Part shown: positions 1-11,525 of the stretch, piece by piece
Layout: each line of letters starts with the position of its first letter
Position numbering within the stretch: the stretch's first letter is position 1
Assembly: GCF_002846205.1 (NCBI RefSeq)
Contig: NZ_PHKV01000001.1
Coordinates: 1,364,001 to 1,428,000, forward strand
DNA from: Xanthomonas prunicola
GTDB taxonomy: Bacteria > Pseudomonadota > Gammaproteobacteria > Xanthomonadales > Xanthomonadaceae
Reading direction: 5' to 3'
Length of the DNA stretch: 64,000 nt
Program-made: the position numbers and the translations under genes
The notes under the pieces: generated by a model
Told to the model about the DNA's origin: nothing
The model's input: only the letters and a program-made list of their open reading frames with translations
The model's database searches: none

Positions 1-121
1 CTTGTGGCGGACAGCGCGGCTTCAGGACCAACACTTGATTGAGTCGCGCAATGCCCCAGTTTAACGCAATGTAGCGGCCTGCCCGTTCGGGTGGGCCGTT
101 TTGGTTTCCAGGAGACCCAAC

Positions 122-463
122 GTGAGCGATAAGGTTCAACATGTCGGCGATGCCGACTTCGATACAGCGGTACTGCAATCCGGCGAACCGGTTCTGGTGG
201 ATTTCTGGGCCGAGTGGTGTGGCCCGTGCAAGATGATCGCACCGGTGCTGGACGATCTGGCCGACACCTACCAGGGCCGCCTGAAGGTCGCCAAGGTCAA
301 TGTGGACCAGAACCGCGCCCTGGCCATCAAGTACCACGTGCGTTCGATCCCGATGCTGTTGCTGTTCAAGGACGGGCAGGTGCAGGCCACCCAGATCGGT
401 GCGGTCGGCAAGGGCCAGTTGACCCAGATGATCGACAAGACCCTGGGCGGCGCGGCCGCCTGA
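122..463 (+). CDS. trxA: Thioredoxin 1
   Basis: Cytoplasmic thiol-disulfide oxidoreductase of 113 residues, the usual family length. The active site Trp-Cys-Gly-Pro-Cys is at residues 32-36 (redox Cys33 and Cys36) and the conserved cis-proline is Pro77 in the S-I-P context. I chose the GTG at 122 because AGGAGA lies 6-11 bases upstream and the resulting N-terminus fits the family; an in-frame TTG at 101 would only add residues with no counterpart. It is followed after about 215 bases by rho in the same direction, the trxA-rho order also found in Escherichia coli. Identification is secure. Confidence 0.97.
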   Translation: MSDKVQHVGDADFDTAVLQSGEPVLVDFWAEWCGPCKMIAPVLDDLADTYQGRLKVAKVNVDQNRALAIKYHVRSIPMLLLFKDGQVQATQIGAVGKGQLTQMIDKTLGGAAA

Positions 464-679
464 GCAGACGGGCGTCCAGCGATGGGCGCCCGATGATGCG
501 CCGGCAGTTAAATCCTGCGCCGGAAGACGCTTGCGCGGTCACGCGCCGCGGTGATAGTGTCAGTCGGTCCGGCACACGTTCGTGCGCCGCCGTACCCCTC
601 TAGAAACTCTTCTAGACTCCCATCTACCAATAGTTCGCCCCCTAGCTGGGCGCTCGCACCTTAGCGAGGAATCACGCAC

Positions 680-2575
680 TTGTCCGATCATCCTTCCTCC
701 GATACTGGGAGCAGCGTCGACGCTCCCGTCGAGAAGCGCGTGCGCAAGCCGCGCGTGAGCAAGACCGCCGTCATCAATGAAGACGGCGGCGCACAGCAGC
801 CCAACCTGCCCTTGCCCGCCAGCCCCGCACCCGAAGCACCCCGTGCCCCGCAGGCACCGTCGCGCACTGCCGATCCGGCACCGGCGCAGACGTCCAGCGA
901 TGGCGCACACGCCAGTCAGGCGCCCAGCGCCAACCACGGCGGCGACACCCACGGCGAGTCCCGCGAGGGCGGCCAGTCGCAGCAGCAGCGCTTCAACCAG
1001 GCGCAGCAACAGCAGAACCAGAATCAGGCCCAGAGCCAGGGACAAGGCCAGCAGCAGGGTCAAGCCCAGGCACAAGGCCAGAACCAGAACGCCGGCCAGA
1101 ATCAGCAAGGCCAGGGCGGTCAAGGTCAAGGTCAGGGGCAAAACCAGCAAGGCCAGAACCAGCAGGGCAATCGCCGCGACCGGTTCCGCAACCGCCGCGA
1201 CCGCGGCCCGCGTGACCGCTTCGGTAACGAAGGCGGCGGCATGCCCTCGTCCGATGGCAGCAACGAGCCGTTTATCGCGCGTCCGCATCCGGCCGTGCCG
1301 GAAGGCTTCCCGGTCTACTCGCTGAGCGATCTCAAGCGGATGCCGGCGCAGAAGCTGCTGGATATCGCCGATCAGCTCAATATCCAGGAAGGCGTGGCGC
1401 GTGCGCGCAAGCAGGACGTCATCTTCGCCCTGCTCAAGGTGCTCACCCGTCATGGCGAAGGCGTTGCCGCCGATGGCGTGCTGGAAATCCTGCCGGACGG
1501 CTTCGGTTTCCTGCGTGCTGCAGAAGCCAGCTATCTGGCCGGCCCGGACGATACGTATATTTCGCCCAGCCAGATCCGTCGCTTCAATCTGCGTACCGGC
1601 GACCATCTGTCCGGCCGCATCCGCTTCCCGAAGGACGGCGAACGCTATTTCGCGCTGTCGATCGTGGACACCATCAACGGTGAGCCCCTGGAAGCCAGCA
1701 AGAACAAGGTGCTGTTCGAAAACCTGACCCCGCTGTTCCCGCGTCGCCGGTTCCGTCTGGAACGTGGCGATGGGTCCACCGAGGACATCACCGGCCGCAT
1801 CCTGGATCTGATGGCGCCGCAGGGTAAGGGTCAGCGCGCGCTGATCGTCTCCCCGCCCAAGGCCGGTAAGACGATGATGATGCAGCAGGTGGCCACGGCC
1901 ATCACCACCAATCATCCCGAAGTGCACATGATCGTGCTGCTGATCGACGAGCGCCCGGAAGAAGTGACCGAAATGCAGCGCACCGTGCGCGGCGAGGTCA
2001 TCTCCTCCACGTTCGACGAGCCGGCTGCGCGCCATGTGCAGGTCGCCGAGATGGTGATCGAACGGGCCAAGCGCCTGGTCGAGCACAAGAAGGACGTGGT
2101 GATCCTGCTCGACTCGATCACCCGCCTGGCACGTGCCTACAACAACGTGGTGCCCAGCTCCGGCAAGGTGCTTACCGGTGGTGTGGACGCCAACGCGCTG
2201 CACCGTCCGAAGCGCTTCTTCGGCGCGGCGCGTAACGTGGAGGAAGGCGGCTCGCTGACCATCATCGCCACCGCGCTGGTCGAGACCGGCAGCAAGATGG
2301 ACGAGGTGATCTACGAAGAGTTCAAGGGCACCGGCAACAGCGAAGTGCATTTGAACCGTCGCATCACCGAAAAGCGCGTTTATCCTGCGATCGACATCAA
2401 CCGCTCGGGCACGCGTCGCGAAGATCTGTTGATCGAGCCGGAGCTACTGCAGAAAATCTGGATCCTGCGCAAGCTGCTGCACCCGATGGACGAAATCGCG
2501 GCAATGGAATTCCTGCTGGACAAGATGAAGACCACCAAGTCCAACGACGAGTTCTTCAGTTCGATGAAGCGCTGA
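680..2575 (+). CDS. rho: Transcription termination factor Rho with long Q/N-rich N-terminal extension
   Basis: Hexameric RNA-dependent ATPase that terminates transcription. The TTG start at 680 follows a GCGAGGA ribosome site. At 631 residues it is about 210 longer than E. coli Rho (419). Residues 1-95 are Pro/Ala rich; residues 99-163 are almost only Gln, Asn, Gly and Ala; residues 165-181 are Arg rich ([10 protein letters not shown] type). The canonical protein starts near residue 205: the N-terminal SAP-like helical bundle ([13 protein letters not shown]), the RNA-binding cold-shock-like domain ([10 protein letters not shown]), Walker A PKAGKT near residue 393, Walker B ILLDS near residue 475. 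The ~215-base leader upstream may serve autoregulation, as known for rho in other bacteria (inference). Identification certain; role of the extension unknown. Confidence 0.97.
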   Translation: MSDHPSSDTGSSVDAPVEKRVRKPRVSKTAVINEDGGAQQPNLPLPASPAPEAPRAPQAPSRTADPAPAQTSSDGAHASQAPSANHGGDTHGESREGGQSQQQRFNQAQQQQNQNQAQSQGQGQQQGQAQAQGQNQNAGQNQQGQGGQGQGQGQNQQGQNQQGNRRDRFRNRRDRGPRDRFGNEGGGMPSSDGSNEPFIARPHPAVPEGFPVYSLSDLKRMPAQKLLDIADQLNIQEGVARARKQDVIFALLKVLTRHGEGVAADGVLEILPDGFGFLRAAEASYLAGPDDTYISPSQIRRFNLRTGDHLSGRIRFPKDGERYFALSIVDTINGEPLEASKNKVLFENLTPLFPRRRFRLERGDGSTEDITGRILDLMAPQGKGQRALIVSPPKAGKTMMMQQVATAITTNHPEVHMIVLLIDERPEEVTEMQRTVRGEVISSTFDEPAARHVQVAEMVIERAKRLVEHKKDVVILLDSITRLARAYNNVVPSSGKVLTGGVDANALHRPKRFFGAARNVEEGGSLTIIATALVETGSKMDEVIYEEFKGTGNSEVHLNRRITEKRVYPAIDINRSGTRREDLLIEPELLQKIWILRKLLHPMDEIAAMEFLLDKMKTTKSNDEFFSSMKR

Positions 2576-2599
2576 TTTCGGTCGGCTTTATCGGTACGC

Positions 2600-2627
2600 A
2601 AAAGCCCCGCATTGCGGGGCTTTTTTG
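2600..2627 (+). terminator. Rho-independent terminator after rho
   Basis: AAAGCCCCGC, loop ATT, GCGGGGCTTTTTT: a GC-rich stem with a short loop and a run of six T on the plus strand, 25 bases after the rho stop codon. A textbook intrinsic terminator. Confidence 0.93.
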
Positions 2628-2818
2628 TGGGCGGCTTTTGCGTCAGGCAATGCGCTTGGTTGCCCGCGTTTGATCGCACTATTGCGGTCGTTGCATATCG
2701 ACTGCGCTGTGGGTGCTCGTCGTGCAGCTGACCATTGGATTGTTGATTCCCTGCCGGACCGGATGCGCGATACGCGCCATCACGATCCGACTCCACCGGC
2801 AGAGTCCTGGGTGAACCT

Positions 2819-3691
2819 TTAGCTTTCCTGCAGCGGCGTGATCAGGCGCACGCCTTCGCCACGTACGGAAAACAATCCCGAGCCTGGCAGTGCGTCCGGG
2901 CTGTCGGTCGCAGCGGCTGTCTCGTTCTGCGCTCGCCAGGATGCGCTTTGGCGCGGGCCCGGCAGATACGACTGCCATTTTTTCTGCTTGGCATCCAGGT
3001 CCTTCTCGGACGCGGCGATGTCGAACGTCACCGGCACGCGCATCTCCCAGAACGGCGCACTGCGCTCAGGCCCGGCGGTGGGCGGGGTGAACGTCCAGCT
3101 GCGCGCCTTGGCCATCGAGGCATCGGCAAATTCCTTGCGCCAGCGCGCACGCTTGGACTCGGGAACCAGTGCGGTGAGGTTGACCTGTTCGGCAACCACA
3201 TCCTCCACCTTGCCATCGCGTCCGATCTTGAGCAGCAGATAGACCACGCCGGTCGCCCCGCCCCTGAAGGCATTGACCGGATAAGGCGGCGGCGCCATGT
3301 CCTTGGCCTGTGCGCCGTCTCCCTGCGCAGCCTGACCGCCGAAATGCGCGCTGCGGATCGACACCTGGTACTGATTGTCGTCGGTAGGCTTGGCGACCAG
3401 CAGCAAGCTCATCGGCAGCCGCGCCGGCAAGGCATTGCCGTCGTCCTTGACCGGATCGAACCTCCACGCCGCCACCGAATGCTTGATCCGCTCGCGAACA
3501 GCGACAGGCAAACGCTCCTCGTCGGCGAGGGCCACCGCCGTCACGGTGCCGTCCGGCGTCAGCGTCAACTCGCCGGTGACATTCATGCTCGCTTCGATCT
3601 GCAGACGCGCAGCGTCCGGCTTGGCGTGCGCAACGCCCATCGCTGCCAGCGAAAAGAGGATGCCCAGACCTACACGTTGCTTCCACTGCAT
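2819..3691 (-). CDS. Exported TonB C-terminal-domain protein
   Basis: 290-residue protein with an apparent signal peptide (basic start, hydrophobic stretch, Ala-His-Ala cleavage context near residue 22). Residues about 155-235 carry a TonB C-terminal-like pattern: PPPYP, then GATGVVYLLLKIGRDGKV, then a W-x-F-x-P element. The family normally transmits energy to outer-membrane receptors, but here there is no obvious N-terminal membrane anchor plus proline-rich spacer, so a true energy-transducing role is doubtful. I chose the ATG at 3691 because the frame stays open far upstream without a plausible start and the signal peptide begins here. It lies 59 bases downstream of aceK on the same strand and could be read with it. 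Specific function unknown. Confidence 0.7.
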   Translation of the reverse strand: MQWKQRVGLGILFSLAAMGVAHAKPDAARLQIEASMNVTGELTLTPDGTVTAVALADEERLPVAVRERIKHSVAAWRFDPVKDDGNALPARLPMSLLLVAKPTDDNQYQVSIRSAHFGGQAAQGDGAQAKDMAPPPYPVNAFRGGATGVVYLLLKIGRDGKVEDVVAEQVNLTALVPESKRARWRKEFADASMAKARSWTFTPPTAGPERSAPFWEMRVPVTFDIAASEKDLDAKQKKWQSYLPGPRQSASWRAQNETAAATDSPDALPGSGLFSVRGEGVRLITPLQES

Positions 3692-3750
3692 TGCCGTACT
3701 CCATTGGTTGATCGCACGTTTTACCAGCCTGCCGCTGCAAACGGAACGGT

Positions 3751-5490
3751 CTAGGCAAGCCGGCGCGATTCCGCATACGGCGGGGTGTCTGGATAGTCGT
3801 CTTCGCGGAGACGGCTCTGCAGGCCGCGCCACCACTGCGGGTCGAACAGTTCCGGGTGGATGTGCTTGACCGCTTCCAGTTGCGAGGACGGCAGGCCCAT
3901 GAACAGTGCGAAGCGCTCGGGGAAGACGTCGCGTGGACCGACATGGAACCAGGGTTCGGCGGCCATCTGTTCTTCGTAGGTGGTGGGCGTTGGCCAGTCG
4001 CGAAAGGTGCATTCGGTGATCAGGCACAGCTCGTCGTAGTCGTAGAACACCGCACGCTGATGACGGGTGATACCGAAGTTCTTCAGCAGCATGTCGCCGG
4101 GAAAGATGTTGTTGCGCGCCATATCCTTGATTGCCTGGCCATAGTCCAGCGCGGCCGCATGCGCGGCCTCGGGCAGTTGTTCGCGCAGGTACAAGTTGAG
4201 CGGACGCAGGCGCCGTTGCACGTAGCACAGCGCAATCAAGACATCCTCGCCATCCTCGCTCAGGCTCATCGCGCAGCTGGTCTGCAGTTCCTGCAACAGC
4301 GCCGGCGAAAAGCGCGATTTGGGAAAGCGCAGGAAACGATACGGCTGCGCATCGAGCAAGCGGCCGATGCGATCCAGCTGGAACACCAGTTCGTACTTGC
4401 CCTCCACCTGCGCGCGGCTCATGGTCTTGGGGTAGGCGAAACGGTCGCGAATGAGTTTGAACACCAGCGGGTAACTGGGCAGCGTAAACACCACCATGAC
4501 CATACCGGGCGTGCCATCGGCGTGCACCAGCTGCTCGGACGGCTGTGCCTGGAAATGGCTGAAAAACGTGCGATAGCGTTCGGTCTTGCCCTGCTTGGCG
4601 CGGCCCAGCATGGTGTACAGCTCATCGACGGGTTTGTGGGTCAGCAGGCTGCGCAGGAATACCACCGCATCGCCCACCGTCGACAGGTCGGCTTGAAAAT
4701 AACTGCGCGAATTGCTGAAAAGTTGGGCGACATCACTGCGCTTGGTCAACACTGCTTCGGCGCGCAAGCCGGCATCGTCGTTGATCAATGCGATGACGCA
4801 CGGCGAAAACCGGTGCTCGCCGAACACGCGTCCGACCAGATAGGCGCGACGCTCGCGATAGAACACCGTCTCCAGCAATTCGACACTGCGCACCGGGTGT
4901 TCGCCCCAATGCGCAAGATCATCGAGTAGACGTACCGCAATGGCCGCCGCGCAGCGGGTGCGGTGCGCATACGGCACCGCGAATGCGTAATCGCCAAGCA
5001 CGCGTACCAGCATGTCGGTCAGCCGACCTGGCGACACGGCGTAGGTATGCCGCGCCACCGGCACGGTGATGGCGTCGGTGGGTTCGATATCCAGCGCGAT
5101 GAATTCGATATCGGCATCCACGCCGTGGGTGCCGAAGTAACGCCGCGTCAGCGTGTTATAGAAGGTCTTGTACAACTCCTGATCGATCAACCCGGCCAGC
5201 AACGCAGCGTAATGACTGCGTGCGCGCATCCACAACGCGCGATCGTGCGCCTGCCCCAGCAGCACGGCGCGCAGGCGCAGCATGCATTCGCTGATGTACT
5301 GATCGTAGAGCGCGATACGTGCGACGGCATCATCGCGCGCGCCGCTCCAGTCGCGCATTTCGAAGCGCTGCTTGGCGCGTGCGGTGATCTCGGAAAACCG
5401 CGCGTGGTATTCCTCGAACGCTTCGTACACCGCGTGGGCGATCGCCAGCGCGCGGCGTTCGGATTGGGGCGGTAACGGCAGCTGGTTCAT
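3751..5490 (-). CDS. aceK: Isocitrate dehydrogenase kinase/phosphatase
   Basis: Bifunctional enzyme that phosphorylates and dephosphorylates isocitrate dehydrogenase, controlling flux between the TCA cycle and the glyoxylate shunt. 579 residues, equal to the E. coli enzyme (578). The kinase lobe contains the diagnostic block [11 protein letters not shown] followed by VFYDYDELC near residues 470-490, with the DYDE acidic residues typical of AceK. The ATG at 5490 overlaps the stop of the upstream LysR gene by four bases (ATGA), so translation is probably coupled. No isocitrate lyase or malate synthase gene is next to it, unlike the E. coli aceBAK operon. The nearest isocitrate dehydrogenase gene, at 6.9-9.1 kb, is of the monomeric type. 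Confidence 0.96.
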   Translation of the reverse strand: MNQLPLPPQSERRALAIAHAVYEAFEEYHARFSEITARAKQRFEMRDWSGARDDAVARIALYDQYISECMLRLRAVLLGQAHDRALWMRARSHYAALLAGLIDQELYKTFYNTLTRRYFGTHGVDADIEFIALDIEPTDAITVPVARHTYAVSPGRLTDMLVRVLGDYAFAVPYAHRTRCAAAIAVRLLDDLAHWGEHPVRSVELLETVFYRERRAYLVGRVFGEHRFSPCVIALINDDAGLRAEAVLTKRSDVAQLFSNSRSYFQADLSTVGDAVVFLRSLLTHKPVDELYTMLGRAKQGKTERYRTFFSHFQAQPSEQLVHADGTPGMVMVVFTLPSYPLVFKLIRDRFAYPKTMSRAQVEGKYELVFQLDRIGRLLDAQPYRFLRFPKSRFSPALLQELQTSCAMSLSEDGEDVLIALCYVQRRLRPLNLYLREQLPEAAHAAALDYGQAIKDMARNNIFPGDMLLKNFGITRHQRAVFYDYDELCLITECTFRDWPTPTTYEEQMAAEPWFHVGPRDVFPERFALFMGLPSSQLEAVKHIHPELFDPQWWRGLQSRLREDDYPDTPPYAESRRLA

Positions 5491-6449
5491 GGCGGCAGTG
5501 TCCTTGCGCGCTTGCGGCGATGCGTGGTGGGCGGCAGCACGGCAGACGGCGCGGCCATCGCCTGCTGCGCGTGCTCGGCATGTTCGCGCGCCTGCGCCGT
5601 GAGCCACTGGCGAAACGCAAGAAACCCGGTGTGCGTGGACGAACGCTGCGGGTATACCAGGTAATGTGACCAAGTGGTCTTGAGCCTTTGCGCAGACAGC
5701 GCCACCAGCTGACCGGATGCCAGCAACAGGCGCGCGCGCGTCACCCGTCCCATCGCAACCCCGACGCCATCCAGCGCGGCACGGTGATGGGACTCGGACT
5801 CGTCGAGCACCGCGGCATACCGTCGCGGCGGCTCGCCCCCGAAGGTCGCAAACCAGCGCGGCCAGTCGCCATCCGGGTCGCCCAGCAGCGGCCATCGCTG
5901 CAGCGGCTGCGCATCGATGCCGCCCATGCGTGCGATCAGCGCCGGGCTCGCCATCGGCACCAGCCATTCGTCGAACAACGGTTCGGCGATCACCCCCGGC
6001 CACTGCCCGGCACCGATGCGCATGGCCGCATCCACCTGCGGCTGGCGCTCGAAATCCACCAGTCGCTCGCTGGAAAACAGATTGATCTCGATGGTGGGAT
6101 GGGCCGCCAGAAAATCGCTCAGGCGCGGCACCAGCCACGCCGAGGCCATCGACGGTGTAATGCTCAGGGTGAGCGTATCTTCGCGGCGCGCAGCGAACGG
6201 CTGGAACGCCTCGGAAATCGCATCCAGATGCGGTGCGATGCGGTCGAGCAATTGCTGCCCCTGCGGCGTGGCGCTGACGCCGCGCGCATGCCGCTGCAAC
6301 AACCGATAGCCCAGGCGCTGTTCGAGTGCACGCACCTGATGGCTGAGCGCGCTGACGGTCAGATGCATCGACGCGGCAGCGCGCGACAGATTGCCCAGAC
6401 GCACCGCACTGACGAAGCCCTGCAATGCGTGGAGCGGCGGACGCGACAT
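5487..6449 (-). CDS. LysR-family transcriptional regulator (GcvA-like)
   Basis: 320-residue regulator. Residues 1-60 form the winged helix-turn-helix ([21 protein letters not shown], then [15 protein letters not shown]), and residues about 90-295 the periplasmic-binding-like effector domain. The [13 protein letters not shown] pattern resembles the GcvA/AmpR group. It overlaps the start of aceK by ATGA and is divergent from a small gene at 6552. The intergenic region holds a perfect TTGAAT-AAA-ATTCAA palindrome of the T-N11-A type, a probable binding site. Its position suggests that it controls itself plus aceK (inference); the effector is unknown. Confidence 0.9.
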   Translation of the reverse strand: MSRPPLHALQGFVSAVRLGNLSRAAASMHLTVSALSHQVRALEQRLGYRLLQRHARGVSATPQGQQLLDRIAPHLDAISEAFQPFAARREDTLTLSITPSMASAWLVPRLSDFLAAHPTIEINLFSSERLVDFERQPQVDAAMRIGAGQWPGVIAEPLFDEWLVPMASPALIARMGGIDAQPLQRWPLLGDPDGDWPRWFATFGGEPPRRYAAVLDESESHHRAALDGVGVAMGRVTRARLLLASGQLVALSAQRLKTTWSHYLVYPQRSSTHTGFLAFRQWLTAQAREHAEHAQQAMAAPSAVLPPTTHRRKRARTLPP

Positions 6450-6458
6450 GGCTCACCC

Positions 6459-6473
6459 TTGAATAAAATTCAA
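6459..6473. promoter_or_regulatory. Candidate LysR operator (T-N11-A palindrome)
   Basis: TTGAATAAAATTCAA is a perfect inverted repeat of six bases around AAA. The inner T-GAATAAAATTC-A fits the T-N11-A rule for LysR-family boxes. It sits 10 bases before the LysR start codon and 79 bases before the divergent small gene, the expected place for an autoregulated LysR site. Confidence 0.65.
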
Positions 6474-6551
6474 CACAGACTTGCAAAACCCTCGCTTTTG
6501 CAAGGCCAAGCCTGCGCCTACTGTGGCTTCCACTCAAGTGGGAGCAGGATC

Positions 6552-6797
6552 ATGCGCATCTTTACCGAGTTGCTGTTCCAGCACGGACACATTGCCGACG
6601 CGGCGCTTGCACGACAGCTGGCAGAGCCCGAGATCGCGGCGGATGTGGCGACGGACGCCACACCCGAACCGACCGAAACTGCGCAAAACGGGCCGGAAGC
6701 GAGCAAGACTGCGCCTCGACGGCGTGCCGAGAAGCGCATGGCGCGGCGTGCGCGCCACCTGGTGCGGGCGATGACCGCATTGTCGCCCTTTCGCTGA
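6552..6797 (+). CDS. Small basic protein of unknown function, divergent from the LysR gene
   Basis: 81 residues; the ATG at 6552 is preceded by GGGAGCAGGA. The N-terminal half (MRIFTELLFQHGHIADAALARQL) looks amphipathic, the middle is acidic and Pro/Thr rich, and the C-terminus is strongly basic (RRRAEKRMARRARH). No domain recognised. Its placement opposite a LysR gene across a palindromic operator suggests that it is a regulated target (inference). It is followed by a 9-bp-stem hairpin. Confidence 0.65.
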   Translation: MRIFTELLFQHGHIADAALARQLAEPEIAADVATDATPEPTETAQNGPEASKTAPRRRAEKRMARRARHLVRAMTALSPFR

Positions 6798-6805
6798 AAC
6801 GACAA

Positions 6806-6830
6806 GGCCCGCCTGTTGGCGAGGCGGGCC
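6806..6830. terminator. Hairpin between convergent genes
   Basis: GGCCCGCCT, seven-base loop, AGGCGGGCC: a perfect 9-bp stem placed between the small gene ending at 6797 and icd ending at 6876. There is no T-run on either side, so it may act as a bidirectional or Rho-assisted terminator. Confidence 0.55.
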
Positions 6831-6875
6831 CTGACGAGCGTACTGACTGGACGCACCGGCGCGCAGTGCGCGGGA

Positions 6876-9468
<2,593 letters not shown>

Positions 9469-10023
9469 TTACTTGACCGTGATGGTCTGCGGGTTGCCGG
9501 CGGGCTTGCCGTCCACCATCACCTGCGCGGTGTAGGTGCCGGCCGGCCAACCATCTGGCTTGCTGAAGCTGAGGTTGGTGGTTTCAGCGCCAGTGGTGTT
9601 CAACGTGGCGTTCTGCTCGCCTGCCACTTGACCATCCTGATAGGTCAGCTTGGCCGACACGGCAACATTGCTGGCACTGCCATCGGTCTTGACCGACACG
9701 ATGATGGTGTCCTTGGTGCCAACGTTGGACGATGGAGTGACCGTTTTATCAGCTGCGGCCTTCGTGCCGACGACCACGCTGGAAACCCTCACCGCGCCAC
9801 CCATTGCAGCGCCGCCATCGGTACTGGCTGCGCCAGTCGTACTGCTCTGCCCCGCCTGATCGCTGGCCGGCGGTGTGGCCGCCGGGCCGGGCATTGCTTC
9901 GGTGGGGGCGCCGGAGGTTGGGTCCTTGGACACGCTGTCATCGGTCTTCTTGCTGCAACCGGACAATGCCAGCACGCCGGCCAACGCGATAACGAGGCTG
10001 CTGGAAATGGACTTAGTGGACAT
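9469..10023 (-). CDS. Putative lipoprotein with C-terminal Ig-like domain
   Basis: 184 residues. Signal peptide with lipobox LALSGC (Cys near residue 23), then a low-complexity Ser/Thr/Ala/Pro linker to about residue 85. Residues about 90-184 are beta-rich (VSSVVVGTKAAADKTV, TIIVSVKTDGSASNVAVSAKLTYQDG, PDGWPAGTYTAQVMVDGKPA), similar to bacterial Ig-like or invasion-type folds seen in surface lipoproteins. The ATG at 10023 has GGAGA upstream. Function unknown; an envelope location is well supported. Confidence 0.75.
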   Translation of the reverse strand: MSTKSISSSLVIALAGVLALSGCSKKTDDSVSKDPTSGAPTEAMPGPAATPPASDQAGQSSTTGAASTDGGAAMGGAVRVSSVVVGTKAAADKTVTPSSNVGTKDTIIVSVKTDGSASNVAVSAKLTYQDGQVAGEQNATLNTTGAETTNLSFSKPDGWPAGTYTAQVMVDGKPAGNPQTITVK

Positions 10024-10128
10024 GAATGCGTTCTCCGATAATGAAACACCCGCACTTGGTGTTTGGATGTTTTGTGGGTTTAGACAATGGGTAATCGGCA
10101 AGCACTAGCTTTTAGAAACCCGCTACTT

Positions 10129-10422
10129 TCATGATTTGGCAGGAAGACGCAGGACCTGGCCCGGAAAGATTTTGTCCGGATCCTTCAGCGTTTCGCGGTT
10201 GGCTTCGAAAATACGTGGCCAGAGATTGCCGTCGCCCAGGTGGCGTTTGGCAATACTGGACAGGCTATCGCCGGCCTGGACGGTGACCGATTCTTCGACG
10301 AGCTTGGCAGTGCTTTCTACACTGGTATGCACGTTGGAAAAATCCGGTGCAGGCGTGACCTCGGCGGTACTGTCGGCCGAAGAGGTGACGTTGGAAAAAT
10401 CTGCTTTCTTGTCGACACTCAT
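10129..10422 (-). CDS. LysM domain protein
   Basis: 97 residues. Residues about 45-97 form one LysM domain ([32 protein letters not shown], then [13 protein letters not shown]), the type found in E. coli YgaU/Kbp. The N-terminal 40 residues contain two related segments, [15 protein letters not shown] and [15 protein letters not shown]. There is no signal peptide, so unless exported by another route it acts in the cytoplasm; Kbp itself is cytoplasmic and binds potassium, but the BON domain of Kbp is absent here. Confidence 0.85.
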   Translation of the reverse strand: MSVDKKADFSNVTSSADSTAEVTPAPDFSNVHTSVESTAKLVEESVTVQAGDSLSSIAKRHLGDGNLWPRIFEANRETLKDPDKIFPGQVLRLPAKS

Positions 10423-10479
10423 TGCTGCAACCCCTGTGCATCGCGGTAGCAGCAGGGTGCGCGGGGTGCCGTTAAGCGT

Positions 10480-10510
10480 GGATCGCGCCGCCGTGAAGCT
10501 GGCGCGATCC
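10480..10510 (-). terminator. Hairpin after queF
   Basis: GGATCGCGCC, 11-base loop, GGCGCGATCC: a perfect 10-bp stem starting 14 bases beyond the queF stop. The tail on the minus strand (ACGCTTAACG) is not T-rich, so the assignment as terminator rests on position and stem strength. Confidence 0.6.
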
Positions 10511-10523
10511 CGTACGCGTAGGC

Positions 10524-11339
10524 TTACTGACGCAGGTCGCGAAAAATCGACAGCGGCGTCGGAACGCTCGGCGAGCTGCGCAGCGGATTAATGTCCAGGC
10601 CGCCACGACGTGTATAGCGTGCTTCTACTACCAACCACTCCGGTGCGCACTGCGCCAGTACGTCGTTGAAAATACGCTCGACGCATTGCTCGTGAAATTC
10701 GGCGTGGTCACGAAAACTCACCAGATAGCGCAGCAGCCCTTCGCGGTCGATCGGTGCGCCGCGGTAACGCAGCGTGACGCTGGCCCAATCCGGCTGACCG
10801 GTGACCGGGCAATTGGATTTGAGCAAGGCCGAAGTCAGCACTTCTTCCACCACTGGCTGCGCCTGTGCGGAGAGGTACGCGGCATTCGGTGGGCCGTAAT
10901 CGTCGATGCTGACGTCGAGTGCGTCGATCGATTCGCCCTCACCCACCGCGTCGATCGGCGGCAGGCCGAACTCCACCGCCACATCGGCACCGGCACGCGT
11001 CGACAGATCGGTGGCGATGCGCGTACGCACCGCTTCGGCACTGTTGAAGCGGGTAGCGTTGAGCGAATTGAGATACAGCTTGAGCGATTTGGATTCGATC
11101 AGCGACGGCGAGTCGCATGGCACATGCAGGGTGGCCGTCGCCACGCAGGGCTTGCCTTGCGCATCGAGCCAGCTCAGCTCGTAGGCGTGCCAGCGATCGC
11201 GGCCGATGAAGGGCAAAGCGCCGGTCAGGCCGATCGCCTCGCGCCCGGCCGCGCGCGGAATCGGAAACAGCAGCGACGGGTCGTAGCCGCTGGGATAGGC
11301 AACCTCACGACCGAGGGTGGACTCTTCTGGAGTATTCAT
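10524..11339 (-). CDS. queF: NADPH-dependent 7-cyano-7-deazaguanine reductase (preQ0 reductase)
   Basis: Reduces preQ0 to preQ1 in queuosine tRNA modification. 271 residues, the long bimodular type of E. coli (282). Seen motifs: the QueF substrate motif [13 protein letters not shown] (82-94), catalytic Cys177 and Asp184 in [11 protein letters not shown], and H216-E217 in FHEQCVER. The other queuosine genes are not nearby. It is transcribed away from a GGGAATCGGGA-type repeat that lies about 145 bases upstream. Confidence 0.96.
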   Translation of the reverse strand: MNTPEESTLGREVAYPSGYDPSLLFPIPRAAGREAIGLTGALPFIGRDRWHAYELSWLDAQGKPCVATATLHVPCDSPSLIESKSLKLYLNSLNATRFNSAEAVRTRIATDLSTRAGADVAVEFGLPPIDAVGEGESIDALDVSIDDYGPPNAAYLSAQAQPVVEEVLTSALLKSNCPVTGQPDWASVTLRYRGAPIDREGLLRYLVSFRDHAEFHEQCVERIFNDVLAQCAPEWLVVEARYTRRGGLDINPLRSSPSVPTPLSIFRDLRQ

Positions 11340-11484
11340 CGCGCCATTTTAGGCCGAGCCGACTGGCCGTGAGCTATATGGCAGACGCTGAAGCACCTAG
11401 CTGGCGACAGGGCAGCGAGCCTTCAAGCGGCCCGCCGCCCCACGCAATCACCAATGCTCCAGCGGAAACCGCGCAACTGCACAC

Positions 11485-11525
11485 GATTCCCCATTCCCCA
11501 TTCCCGAATCCCGATTCCCGAATCA
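11485..11525. repeat. Degenerate GGGAATCGGGA-type repeat array, copy 1
   Basis: On the minus strand, successive GGGAATSG units (GGGAATCGGGATTCGGGAATGG and so on). The array directly abuts and supplies the TGA stop of the M20 amidohydrolase gene. The same element type occurs at 17.8, 40.4, 40.9 and 55.7 kb in this window. Confidence 0.8.

Noticed and set aside
560-2350. A 596-codon minus-strand frame opposite rho, with a Leu-rich stretch
   Set aside because: The Leu-rich part is only the antisense of the Q/N repeat of Rho; no independent evidence.
11485-11525. Regularly spaced repeats resembling a CRISPR fragment
   Set aside because: Units are contiguous, degenerate and without spacers; the same motif is scattered between genes elsewhere, so it is an intergenic repeat family.
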